Origin: Prunella strophiata
Taxonomy: Eukaryota; Chordata; Aves; Passeriformes; Prunellidae
Direction: 5' to 3'
DNA: 64,000 nt
NCBI GenBank assembly: GCA_036583965.1
Contig: JAZBQD010000034.1
Coordinates: 1,798,001 to 1,862,000 of the forward strand
The position numbers and the translations under genes were made by a program. The stretch's first letter is position 1, and each line of letters starts with the position of its first letter. The notes beneath the pieces are model-generated. The model had not been told where the DNA came from. It saw only the letters and a program-made list of their open reading frames with translations, and made no database searches. This document shows positions 61,201 to 64,000 of the stretch, piece after piece.

Positions 61201-61392
61201 GAGGTACGGGGCCCCCACTTCCAGCTTGTAGAGGTGCCCCATGTCCGGTAAGCCGTAGTCGGAGGCCAGGCTCCCTATGAGGCTGTTGGGGGGCTGCTCC
61301 TCCTGCACTTTGTAGACCGCACGTGTCCCCGAGGCCAGGGCAGGGAGCTGGCAGAGGAGCCACAGGCCCAGGCAGGACGCCAGCGGGTTCAT
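15052..61392 (-). CDS. PCDH1: Protocadherin-1 gene, long isoform (four coding exons, spliced)
   Basis: Delta-1 protocadherin: a single-pass adhesion protein of cell-cell contacts, mediating calcium-dependent, mainly homophilic binding. Coding order is 61392-60595, 59053-56857, 40597-40377, 15437-15052. Joined, and ignoring five extra bases, it gives about 1198 residues: signal peptide (1-22), seven cadherin repeats (about 25-800) separated by DxNDNxP calcium motifs, membrane segment (about 818-840), and a tail with [29 protein letters not shown] and a C-terminal REIYL. Many stretches match mammalian PCDH1 as I recall it, and the family tail motifs are unambiguous. Human long isoform is about 1237 residues; most of the difference is a shorter N-terminus here. 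All introns are GT-AG and phases agree (0, 0, 1). The frame as given is broken at 58936, 58644, 58151, 57121 and 40471. Confidence 0.95.
15468..15725. repeat. 15-bp minisatellite next to the last PCDH1 exon
   Basis: About 17 units of GGGAACCCCACCTTG with variants CTGCCTCA and CTGGCTCG. It begins about 30 bases upstream (transcript sense) of the acceptor at 15438. Confidence 0.95.
15790..15922. repeat. 24-bp minisatellite, five copies
   Basis: ACACCCCAGGAACTGGACCC plus ATGG, with ACC/ACT and CACAG variants; the fourth copy lacks one base. Confidence 0.9.
15923..17739. other. PCDH1 intron 3, no other feature seen
   Basis: Unique intronic sequence; short open frames only. Confidence 0.55.
17740..18482. 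repeat. ACACATGGAT/ACACAGGGAT tandem repeat
   Basis: About 740 bases of ACAC runs joined by ATGGAT, AGGGAT or GTGGAC, giving units of 10-14 bases arranged in higher-order blocks. A block running from ATGGATACACACGTGGACAC into ACACATGGATATACACAGGG appears at about 17890 and 17985. The long cysteine/valine and histidine/threonine frames are artefacts. Confidence 0.97.
18483..20999. other. PCDH1 intron 3, no other feature seen
   Basis: Unique sequence with no recognised element. Confidence 0.5.
21000..21440. repeat. Degenerate CCAGGTGYG(T/C) minisatellite
   Basis: A tight core of CCCCCCAGGTGTGT units of about 14 bases at 21035-21110 sits in a looser array of CCTCCAGGTGCCA-like units. Confidence 0.75.
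21515..21855. repeat. TATCC/CATCC pentamer array
   Basis: About 68 pentamers. The centre (about 21575-21790) is pure TATCC; both flanks alternate or switch to CATCC. Open frames reading SYPIL or similar are artefacts. Confidence 0.98.
21856..22044. other. Spacer between pentamer array and CR1
   Basis: Nothing recognised. Confidence 0.5.
22045..22320 (-). mobile_element. CR1-like LINE 3' fragment, divergent subfamily
   Basis: GAGTATTCTGAGCTGAAGGG, ACCCACCAGGATCAT, ATTCCCTGGGGAGCCTGGGC and GGGGGAAGAACCTTTCCC follow the order of an avian CR1 subfamily distinct from the other copies. Confidence 0.75.
22321..23262. other. PCDH1 intron 3, no other feature seen
   Basis: Unique GC-rich sequence, nothing recognised. 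Confidence 0.5.
23263..23538. repeat. 31-bp minisatellite, about nine copies
   Basis: CTCCCAGGGGATGTGTTTTC followed by CCTTTTCCCTG; the last six copies are nearly identical and alternate CCCTG with CCCCG. Confidence 0.95.
23539..26057. other. PCDH1 intron 3; AT-richer island 23800-24250, otherwise nothing seen
   Basis: 23810-23935 is AT-rich (ATTACATTAAACTGCTGAAT, TAATTATGTTAAG) and could be non-coding regulatory DNA. No gene. Confidence 0.4.
26058..26545 (-). mobile_element. CR1 LINE 3' fragment, longest copy
   Basis: CACTGAGGTTGGAAAAGCCC, CAGGATCATCGAGTC, GACACCTCCAGGGATGGGCA, CCTGGGCAGCTCCTCCCAAT and GAGGCCGTTCCCTCTG follow CR1 order over nearly 490 bases. Confidence 0.92.
26754..26995 (-). 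mobile_element. CR1 LINE 3' fragment
   Basis: AATCACAGAATAGTTTGGGT to TTATCCAATCTAAAGCTCCT in reverse CR1 orientation. Confidence 0.93.
26996..27594. other. PCDH1 intron 3, no other feature seen
   Basis: Unique sequence between CR1 copies; 27175-27360 is AT-richer. Confidence 0.45.
27595..27920 (+). mobile_element. CR1 LINE 3' fragment
   Basis: GGAGAGGTTCAAGTTGGACA, TGGTGGAGTCACCCTGGAGG, GACTTGATGATCTCAGAGG and a 3' end CCATGATTCTGTGC, sense orientation. Confidence 0.93.
28000..28300. promoter_or_regulatory. Candidate enhancer with SOX/TCF motifs (intron 3)
   Basis: AT-balanced, repeat-free. SOX-type motifs at 28149 (ATTGTT), 28223 (CCATTGTT), 28241 (AACAAT) and 28269 (ACAATGG), and a TCF-type CTTTGAA at 28211. 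Motif density is seen; function is inferred. Confidence 0.4.
28301..30179. other. PCDH1 intron 3, no other feature seen
   Basis: Unique sequence, a 17-base A run near 29373. Only short open frames. Confidence 0.5.
30180..30610. promoter_or_regulatory. Candidate enhancer with paired TAATT sites (intron 3)
   Basis: AT-rich island in GC-rich surroundings. TAATTGG at 30531 and TAATTACC at 30546, 15 bases apart; CTTTGATTCG near 30330; ATAATTTATA near 30482. Reads like conserved non-coding DNA. Confidence 0.4.
30611..33060. other. PCDH1 intron 3, repeat-poor
   Basis: No repeat or exon recognised. 31740-32340 is repeat-free, rich in short AT blocks (CCCATTGATTTC, ATTCTTTAATGG) and may be conserved non-coding DNA. 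Confidence 0.4.
33110..33160. promoter_or_regulatory. Triple octamer-like cluster, 12-bp phased
   Basis: ATTTGCAT at 33120-33127, ATTTGCAT at 33132-33139 and ATTTGCAA at 33144-33151. The first two are exact POU octamers (ATGCAAAT on the minus strand); the third differs at its last base. Spacing is exactly 12 bases twice. Confidence 0.5.
33161..35514. other. PCDH1 intron 3, no other feature seen
   Basis: Unrecognised moderately AT-rich sequence. 33900-35350, with A runs, might be an old retrotransposon relic, but I could not identify one. Confidence 0.4.
35515..35727 (+). mobile_element. CR1 LINE 3' fragment
   Basis: GCCCTGGCACAGGGTGCCCA, TTGCCCATGGCAGGGGGTGG, TCCAAGCCAAACCATTTCAT in sense order. 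Confidence 0.93.
35728..36899. other. PCDH1 intron 3, no other feature seen
   Basis: Unique sequence; nothing recognised. Confidence 0.5.
36900..37170. promoter_or_regulatory. Candidate regulatory island with octamer and palindrome
   Basis: ATGCAAAT at 36923-36930 runs into the perfect palindrome AAATTGCAATTT (36927-36938). Homeodomain-like TTAATT near 37064 and TTTAAATAAC near 37124. Inference from motifs only. Confidence 0.35.
37760..37935. promoter_or_regulatory. Candidate regulatory island with MEF2 site
   Basis: CTATAAATAG at 37809-37818 is a perfect MEF2 consensus; GGATAATC and ATATTTATAACC follow. Repeat-free and AT-rich relative to flanks. Confidence 0.35.
37936..40376. other. PCDH1 intron 3, with a small CCACCTGTCCCCTGC repeat at 40058-40128
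   Basis: Otherwise unique. The small array (about four degenerate 20-base units) lies 250 bases from the E3 donor. Confidence 0.5.
40377..40597 (-). CDS. PCDH1: PCDH1 third coding exon with RVTF motif (one extra base)
   Basis: Acceptor CTCTTGTCTGCAG (AG 40599-40598) is followed by [18 protein letters not shown], then [23 protein letters not shown] is the conserved CM3 motif of delta-1 protocadherins and has the RVxF form that docks protein phosphatase 1; this follows from family knowledge. The second half is read only after removing one base near 40471, where AAATCCTCATCA is followed by an extra T; it then continues [16 protein letters not shown] and ends GEMEHPEN. The exon is 221 bases; 220 are needed to enter at phase 0 and leave at phase 1, as the next exon requires. 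Donor is GTACGT at 40376-40371. Confidence 0.92.
40598..41640. other. PCDH1 intron 2, no other feature seen
   Basis: Unique sequence downstream of the E3 acceptor; nothing recognised. Confidence 0.5.
41690..42040 (+). mobile_element. Old, decayed CR1-like LINE reverse transcriptase fragment
   Basis: Translation with stops gives LPEDWK, then [34 protein letters not shown], and after a frame change [18 protein letters not shown]. These follow the order of the CR1/L3-type reverse transcriptase: (P)DWK..I.PVFK, NYRPVSL.S.PGK..E, and AVD..YLDF.KAFDTV. Stops and indels show it is dead and much older than the CR1 3' ends around it. Confidence 0.75.
42041..42676. other. PCDH1 intron 2, possibly further LINE relic
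   Basis: No clear match; 42480-42515 is AT-rich. Confidence 0.35.
42677..42830 (-). mobile_element. CR1 LINE 3' fragment
   Basis: AATCACAGAATCATGGCAGG, GAGCTGGAAGGGCCTTAACG, CCCTGCCATGGGCAGGCACC in reverse orientation. Confidence 0.92.
42831..44208. other. PCDH1 intron 2, no other feature seen
   Basis: Unique sequence. 43840-44110 contains AT-richer, repeat-free sequence that could be regulatory. Confidence 0.4.
44209..44425 (-). mobile_element. CR1 LINE 3' fragment
   Basis: GAATCCCAGAATCCCAGGCT, CAAGGTCATCGAGTCCAAGC, TGGGCAGCTCCTCCCAATGC; the same subfamily as the 26.1-kb copy. Confidence 0.9.
44426..45825. other. PCDH1 intron 2; AT-rich stretch 44880-45260
   Basis: 44880-45260 is strikingly T/A-rich against its surroundings and not a simple repeat. 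Origin not identified. Confidence 0.4.
45826..45935. repeat. 30-bp minisatellite, about 3.5 copies
   Basis: CCAGCCCTGCTGCCTTTCCC plus TGTGCCCCTT, nearly identical copies. Confidence 0.93.
46128..46312 (+). mobile_element. CR1 LINE 3' fragment
   Basis: GGGTGGTTAGGCATTGGAAG, AATCACCATCCCTGGAGGCA, TTTTCCAACCTGAATGATTC, sense orientation. Confidence 0.92.
46313..48189. other. PCDH1 intron 2, no other feature seen
   Basis: Unique sequence, nothing recognised. Confidence 0.5.
48190..48965. promoter_or_regulatory. Candidate large conserved non-coding island (intron 2)
   Basis: About 775 bases, repeat-free, AT-balanced, dense in homeodomain-like and POU-like cores (ACAATTAGCG, AAATTTGCATGATG, GCAATTAGAAAC, TCATAATCATG). 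No coding potential. Confidence 0.4.
48966..50787. other. PCDH1 intron 2; AT repeat at 49255-49285
   Basis: Short ATATTTATATATTATATATA run, otherwise unique sequence without recognised elements. Confidence 0.5.
50788..51065 (-). mobile_element. CR1 LINE 3' fragment, well preserved
   Basis: TAGAATCATGGAATGTTTTG to AGTTCCCCTTGTCCTATCGC, including CCCAATATCCCATCTAAATC. Closest to the CR1 consensus among the copies here. Confidence 0.95.
51066..55253. other. PCDH1 intron 2, no other feature seen
   Basis: Unique GC-rich sequence. Many short frames on both strands, none with a recognised domain. Confidence 0.55.
55254..55283. repeat. (GT)n microsatellite
   Basis: Fourteen to fifteen uninterrupted GT units. 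Confidence 0.97.
55284..55560. other. PCDH1 intron 2, just past the short-isoform 3' end
   Basis: Unique sequence; nothing recognised. Confidence 0.5.
55563..56778 (-). other. PCDH1: 3'UTR of the short PCDH1 isoform
   Basis: Runs from the short-isoform stop to the first good poly(A) signal on the minus strand, about 1.2 kb. No repeats are evident inside it. The end point is estimated at 15-25 bases past the AATAAA; a GT/T-rich stretch (GTTGTGCCTTATTTT) lies just downstream, as expected for cleavage. Confidence 0.7.
55582..55587 (-). terminator. PCDH1: Poly(A) signal AATAAA, short isoform
   Basis: Minus-strand TTCAATAAAGTTTTC, followed within 30 bases by a GT/T-rich element. It is the first canonical signal I see downstream of the short-isoform stop. 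Confidence 0.75.
56779..56856 (-). CDS. PCDH1: PCDH1 short-isoform C-terminus (read-through of the E2 donor)
   Basis: If the donor at 56856-56855 is not used, the frame continues for 25 codons from VGELILRP to GAIWTEVWE and a TGA at 56781-56779. The same GAIWTEVWE ending is known for the short human PCDH1 isoform (about 1060 residues), so the alternative end is conserved rather than accidental. The short form here would have about 1022 residues. It keeps the proximal tail motifs but lacks the RVTF phosphatase-docking motif and the distal tail. A poly(A) signal follows 1.2 kb downstream. Confidence 0.88.
   Translation of the reverse strand, partial: VGELILRPAAAPPLHRGAIWTEVWE
56851..56860 (-). 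promoter_or_regulatory. PCDH1: Regulated splice donor of PCDH1 E2
   Basis: Minus-strand GCAG followed by GTAGGA. Use of this site joins E2 to E3 (long tail); non-use leads to the nearby stop at 56781 and the 55.6-kb poly(A) site (short tail). The donor differs from the GTRAGT consensus at position +5 (G is kept, +4 is G), so moderate strength is plausible. Inference. Confidence 0.75.
56857..59053 (-). CDS. PCDH1: PCDH1 main exon: EC3-EC7, membrane segment, proximal tail (frame broken four times)
   Basis: Begins after acceptor CCCCCAG (AG 59055-59054) with VKANDSDQ, phase 0. It encodes the rest of EC3 through EC7, with calcium motifs DMNDNAP, DVNDNAP, DRNDNDP and DENDNAP, the [13 protein letters not shown] juxtamembrane segment, a hydrophobic helix starting [13 protein letters not shown], then YCRQREAK and the conserved tail motifs [16 protein letters not shown] and [11 protein letters not shown]. 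It ends AAGCAG with donor GTAGGA at 56856-56851. Length is 2197 bases; four one-base excesses (near 58936, 58644, 58151 and 57121) bring this to 2193, exactly 731 codons, which fits the phases on both sides. Without correction the protein would stop in EC4 at about 58811. No in-frame stops or damaging changes are seen otherwise. Confidence 0.93.
59054..59589. other. PCDH1 intron 1, E2-proximal part
   Basis: GC-rich unique sequence ending at the E2 acceptor; nothing recognised. Confidence 0.55.
59590..60010. promoter_or_regulatory. Candidate GATA/E-box enhancer in intron 1
   Basis: AT-rich island between E1 and E2. AGATAA motifs at 59698-59703 (minus), 59801-59806, 59867-59872 (minus) and 59985-59990; E-boxes CAGATG at 59941 and 59992 and CAGCTG at 59978. 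No repeat. Function inferred from motif density and contrast with flanks. Confidence 0.45.
60011..60594. other. PCDH1 intron 1, E1-proximal part
   Basis: Unique sequence beginning at the E1 donor; nothing recognised. Confidence 0.55.
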
Positions 61393-61409
61393 CCTGCGCT
61401 GCAGGGGAG
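60595..61409 (-). CDS. PCDH1: PCDH1 first coding exon: signal peptide, EC1, EC2 and start of EC3
   Basis: The exon opens after an acceptor (CTCCTCCAG, AG at 61411-61410). The ATG at 61392-61390 is chosen because the next residues form a signal peptide ([20 protein letters not shown]) followed at once by mature sequence beginning TRAVYKV. An in-frame upstream ATG at 61428 lies inside the intron, so it is rejected. 798 coding bases give 266 residues with no frame break. EC1 ends at DINDNTP (residues 125-131) and EC2 at DMNDNAP (237-243); DRE motifs occur at 81 and 204. The exon ends CTCCAG followed by donor GTGAGT (60594-60589), phase 0. Human PCDH1 starts about 35 residues earlier with a longer leader. 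61393-61409 is 5'UTR. Confidence 0.93.
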
Positions 61410-61899
61410 CTGGAGGAGACACAGACACCGGAGGTTAGCGACCAGCCCACTTCCCTGGCTCACCCCACTGCGCCATGTGGGACCGCACATGGTCCTGGCA
61501 CGGCTCCCGAAGGGAAGGGGCTGCTGGGGCCGGCTCCTGGCAGCCTCCAGTGCCCCAAAGGACCCGTCCCAGCTTGCAAAGTTCTTGCAACGCCCTGCTG
61601 GAGTGAGTAACCCTGTCATTGAAACCTCAGCTCTGTCACTTGCAGGAAGCCACTCCTGCCACTGTCCACCCTCTTCGTCACCACACCAACTGTAATTAGA
61701 CCCAACGAGGCACACTAACAGGGTGGACTGCAGGCAGCCTGCTGCCAACAACCCGATGGGAGCCGGCCAGACTCTGAGACAGCTTCTCACCACCCAAACA
61801 CAGGAGCATTGTGTGCCACCAGTGCAGGGGCACTGCCTGCCACGCACAGCAGGGACACACGGGCACTGCAGGCAGCTGCCAGCACTGCAGAAACGGGAG
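61410..61899. other. Upstream of the first coding exon
   Basis: Probably intron upstream of E1, since an acceptor precedes the start codon. No 5' non-coding exon could be identified. Confidence 0.5.
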
Positions 61900-62420
61900 C
61901 ACCAAACGGGGAGTTCTGCCTGCTCTGCGGGATGTGGGGCTGACAGCCATCCAGCACTGCAGGGATGTGGGACATTGAAAGGATACAGGACTCACACCCA
62001 TGCAGGGATGCAGGGATGCCATGCACCCAGCACTGCAGGGAGACGGGGCACTGCCAGCATACAGCTCCCTCCCATCCATCACTGCCTGCACTGCAGGAAC
62101 AGCAGCAGCCATCACTTTGGGAACACTGGACACTGCAGGAATGCAGGACTGCCACCCATCCAGCACTGCAGGAACACGAGGTGCTCCAGGGATGCTGCCC
62201 GTCCAGCACTGCAGGGCTGCAGGGCACTGCAGGGCCGTGGGGCGCTGCAGAGATGCAGGGCTGCCACCCTCCAGCACTGCAGGGCCACGGGGCACCGCTG
62301 TGGCAGGAACAGAGCAGCACTGCCCTTGCTGCACTGCCAGCACAGTGGCACTGCCAGCCTCACACTGCCAGGTACAGAGGCACCACCCACCCAGCACTGC
62401 AGGGACTCAGGGCCCTAAGC
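61900..62420. repeat. Degenerate CCAGCACTGCAGGGA minisatellite
   Basis: Units of roughly 20-50 bases built on CACTGCAGG(G/A)A and ATGCAGG; strongest 61950-62290. CACTGC remains frequent to about 62880. Long frames across it on both strands are artefacts. Confidence 0.85.
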
Positions 62421-64000
62421 ATGATCCCTCCTGCACTGCCTGTGGAGCACTGCCATGCCCGGTGCCCTGGCAGTCAGAGGGACACCGGGTCCCTGCCCAG
62501 GCTGCACTGCAGTGCAGGAACCCCCAGGCAGCCCCCGGCAGTGCCCAGCCCCGGCGCACTGCAACGGCAGCACAGCATCCCCCTCGCTGCACAGTCACTA
62601 GGCAACCCCACACCCTGCGCCAGCAGCTCCTGTTCCCTTCCTCACTGCAGACACACTGTTCCTTCCCATTCCCTCCCACTCCAGTCTGGGACATGGCACG
62701 CACTGGGTGCCCATCCCGTGCCAGTGCCCACCCCGGTGCTGCAGCGGCGGTGCCGGGAGCGCTGCCCCCCTGCATTGCAGAGACACCCCTGCACTGCTGC
62801 ACCCCTGCACCGCTGCCCCCACCACTGGCACCTCCTCCCCATGCCCACACACTGCCCAGGCCATGCCAGGCACACTGCCATCCCCACAAGCTGTCCCCTC
62901 CTCTGCTAAGCCTTATGCCCTGCCACCAAGCCCCTGTCAGGTGCTGTGCTTGGCCACCAGCTTTCCTGTTCCCTGGTTTCCGTTCTGGGAACACGTTTTC
63001 CTCCTCCAGGATCCAAGAGCTTCTGCTGAGCTGTGAGCATAAAGTGGTTCAACACAGCTCACTGGCACCCAAAAACCCAGGGATTGGATGCCCTAAAATT
63101 AACAGCCACAAACATCTGCCAAGCCCCACAGCATCACCCTGCCCTCACCGCTCCCATCGCTCCCTCTCTCCATACTCTGCACCCAAGGATAAGCAAACAC
63201 TCCATAGGTGAGCGCTCGATCCCCATCCCCCTCTGTGGTGCCACACTGCAAGTGCCCAGTTCCTGGTTAGCCTGGCATGGTACGGATCATCAGCGAGTGG
63301 AACACCCTGCACTGTCCTCCTTGGTACTTCCCATGAGCCAACAGCTCCCAGTCCCTCCATCCCTCTGCTTCCCCACGGACATGGGGACACGGATGAGATG
63401 AGCTCTGCCTCCGCAGTGAAAATACATCTCCGTGCCTGGAGAGGAGACTGTGGCCCTGAAGCCAAGCTTGCCTCTGCTCCCTTGTCCTGCCCCTTCCTTT
63501 GTGCAGAGCAGAGCCATTCCCAGCTGGCTGAGGCCACGCAGAGCTGCCCACACCAGCACTGGGATGTGTGACTCCAGGAGGAAGGGATGAGGAGAGAGAG
63601 CAGGACATCTTCCATCCCTGGACTGGCCTGAGGATGGAGGAGCTCAGGATCCAAGCAGAAACACAACAGATTTTTGCATCAGCATGGGCAGTGTGTGCAC
63701 ACACGTGTGTGTGTCTGTGCTGGGTGAGCACTGTGAGCATTCCAGAGGTGTGCACCTGCCCGGAGCACAGCCGTGTGTCCATAGGCAAAGGCACACACGT
63801 CACACCTGTGCCCTAGCAGGGTGTGCAGCTGTGTCACACAGGGCAAGGAGCACATCCCTGCCCTGAGCCGTGCCTCAGGCGTGAGCTCGCGCTCCTGCAC
63901 GTGTGTGCGCCCCACACAACGCGTGTGCCCGCGTGTGCGCATGCCCCCGGCGCTGCTGCCTGTGGATGTGTGTGATGTCACCCGTGCGGGGGCACTGGCA
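62421..64000. other. Upstream sequence, no promoter found
   Basis: Unique sequence. 63690-63960 is GT-rich and ends with several CpGs (GCGTGTGCCCGCGTGTGCGC), but no TATA box, initiator or first exon can be placed. The PCDH1 promoter probably lies beyond 64000. Confidence 0.5.

Noticed and set aside
56779..61409. PCDH1 as a pseudogene
   Set aside because: Despite five extra bases, splice sites, phases, calcium motifs and both C-termini are intact and substitutions look conservative; isolated insertions fit assembly error better.
61696..63211. Frames of 230-403 codons upstream of PCDH1
   Set aside because: They cross the CACTGCAGG minisatellite, occur on both strands and have no recognised domain.

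Overview
The window is vertebrate nuclear DNA, almost certainly from a bird. About a dozen short, 5'-truncated CR1 LINE copies lie in both orientations, there are no mammalian SINEs, and the DNA is GC-rich with many minisatellites, as is usual for avian microchromosomes. No prokaryotic, organellar or viral genes were seen.

The one gene I can support is protocadherin-1 (PCDH1), on the minus strand and spanning most of the window. Four exons carry the coding sequence: E1 (61409-60595, start codon 61392-61390), E2 (59053-56857), E3 (40597-40377) and E4 (15437-15052, stop 15054-15052). Introns are about 1.5, 16.3 and 24.9 kb. Splice sites are canonical and phases agree. Together they encode a signal peptide, seven extracellular cadherin repeats, one membrane segment and a cytoplasmic tail with the conserved delta-1 protocadherin motifs, about 1198 residues. 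If the E2 donor is not used, translation runs 25 codons further to a stop at 56781-56779, giving a short form of about 1022 residues. Each form has its own poly(A) signal (55587-55582 short, 11604-11599 long). The long form alone carries the RVTF protein-phosphatase-1 docking motif and the IYL C-terminus.

As given, the frame is broken by five single extra bases: four in E2 (near 58936, 58644, 58151, 57121) and one in E3 (near 40471). Removing each restores a PCDH1-like protein and consistent exon phases, so these look like assembly errors rather than decay, but that needs checking.

Layout, left to right: 1-5438 is a satellite block (37-39 bp minisatellite split by a GGGAAT/GGAAT satellite, then about 87 nearly identical 30-bp units). 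5439-11580 is intergenic with CR1 fragments and two minisatellites. 11580-15051 is the long-isoform 3'UTR, with a CpG-rich block and two Pumilio-type sites. 15438-40376 (intron 3) has many tandem repeats, CR1s and several AT-richer islands that look like regulatory elements. 40598-56856 (intron 2) has an old decayed CR1-like reverse transcriptase fragment, CR1s, an AT-rich non-coding island near 48.2-49.0 kb and the short-isoform 3'UTR. 59054-60594 (intron 1) has a GATA/E-box island. 61410-64000 is upstream sequence with a degenerate minisatellite; no 5' non-coding exon or promoter could be placed.

The most interesting signals are the repeated frame-breaking insertions, the conserved switch between the two C-termini, three octamer-like sites spaced exactly 12 bp apart at 33120, clusters of SOX, GATA and homeodomain motifs, and a 15-bp minisatellite starting about 30 bp upstream of the last exon's splice acceptor. 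I did not find a convincing new biological system.
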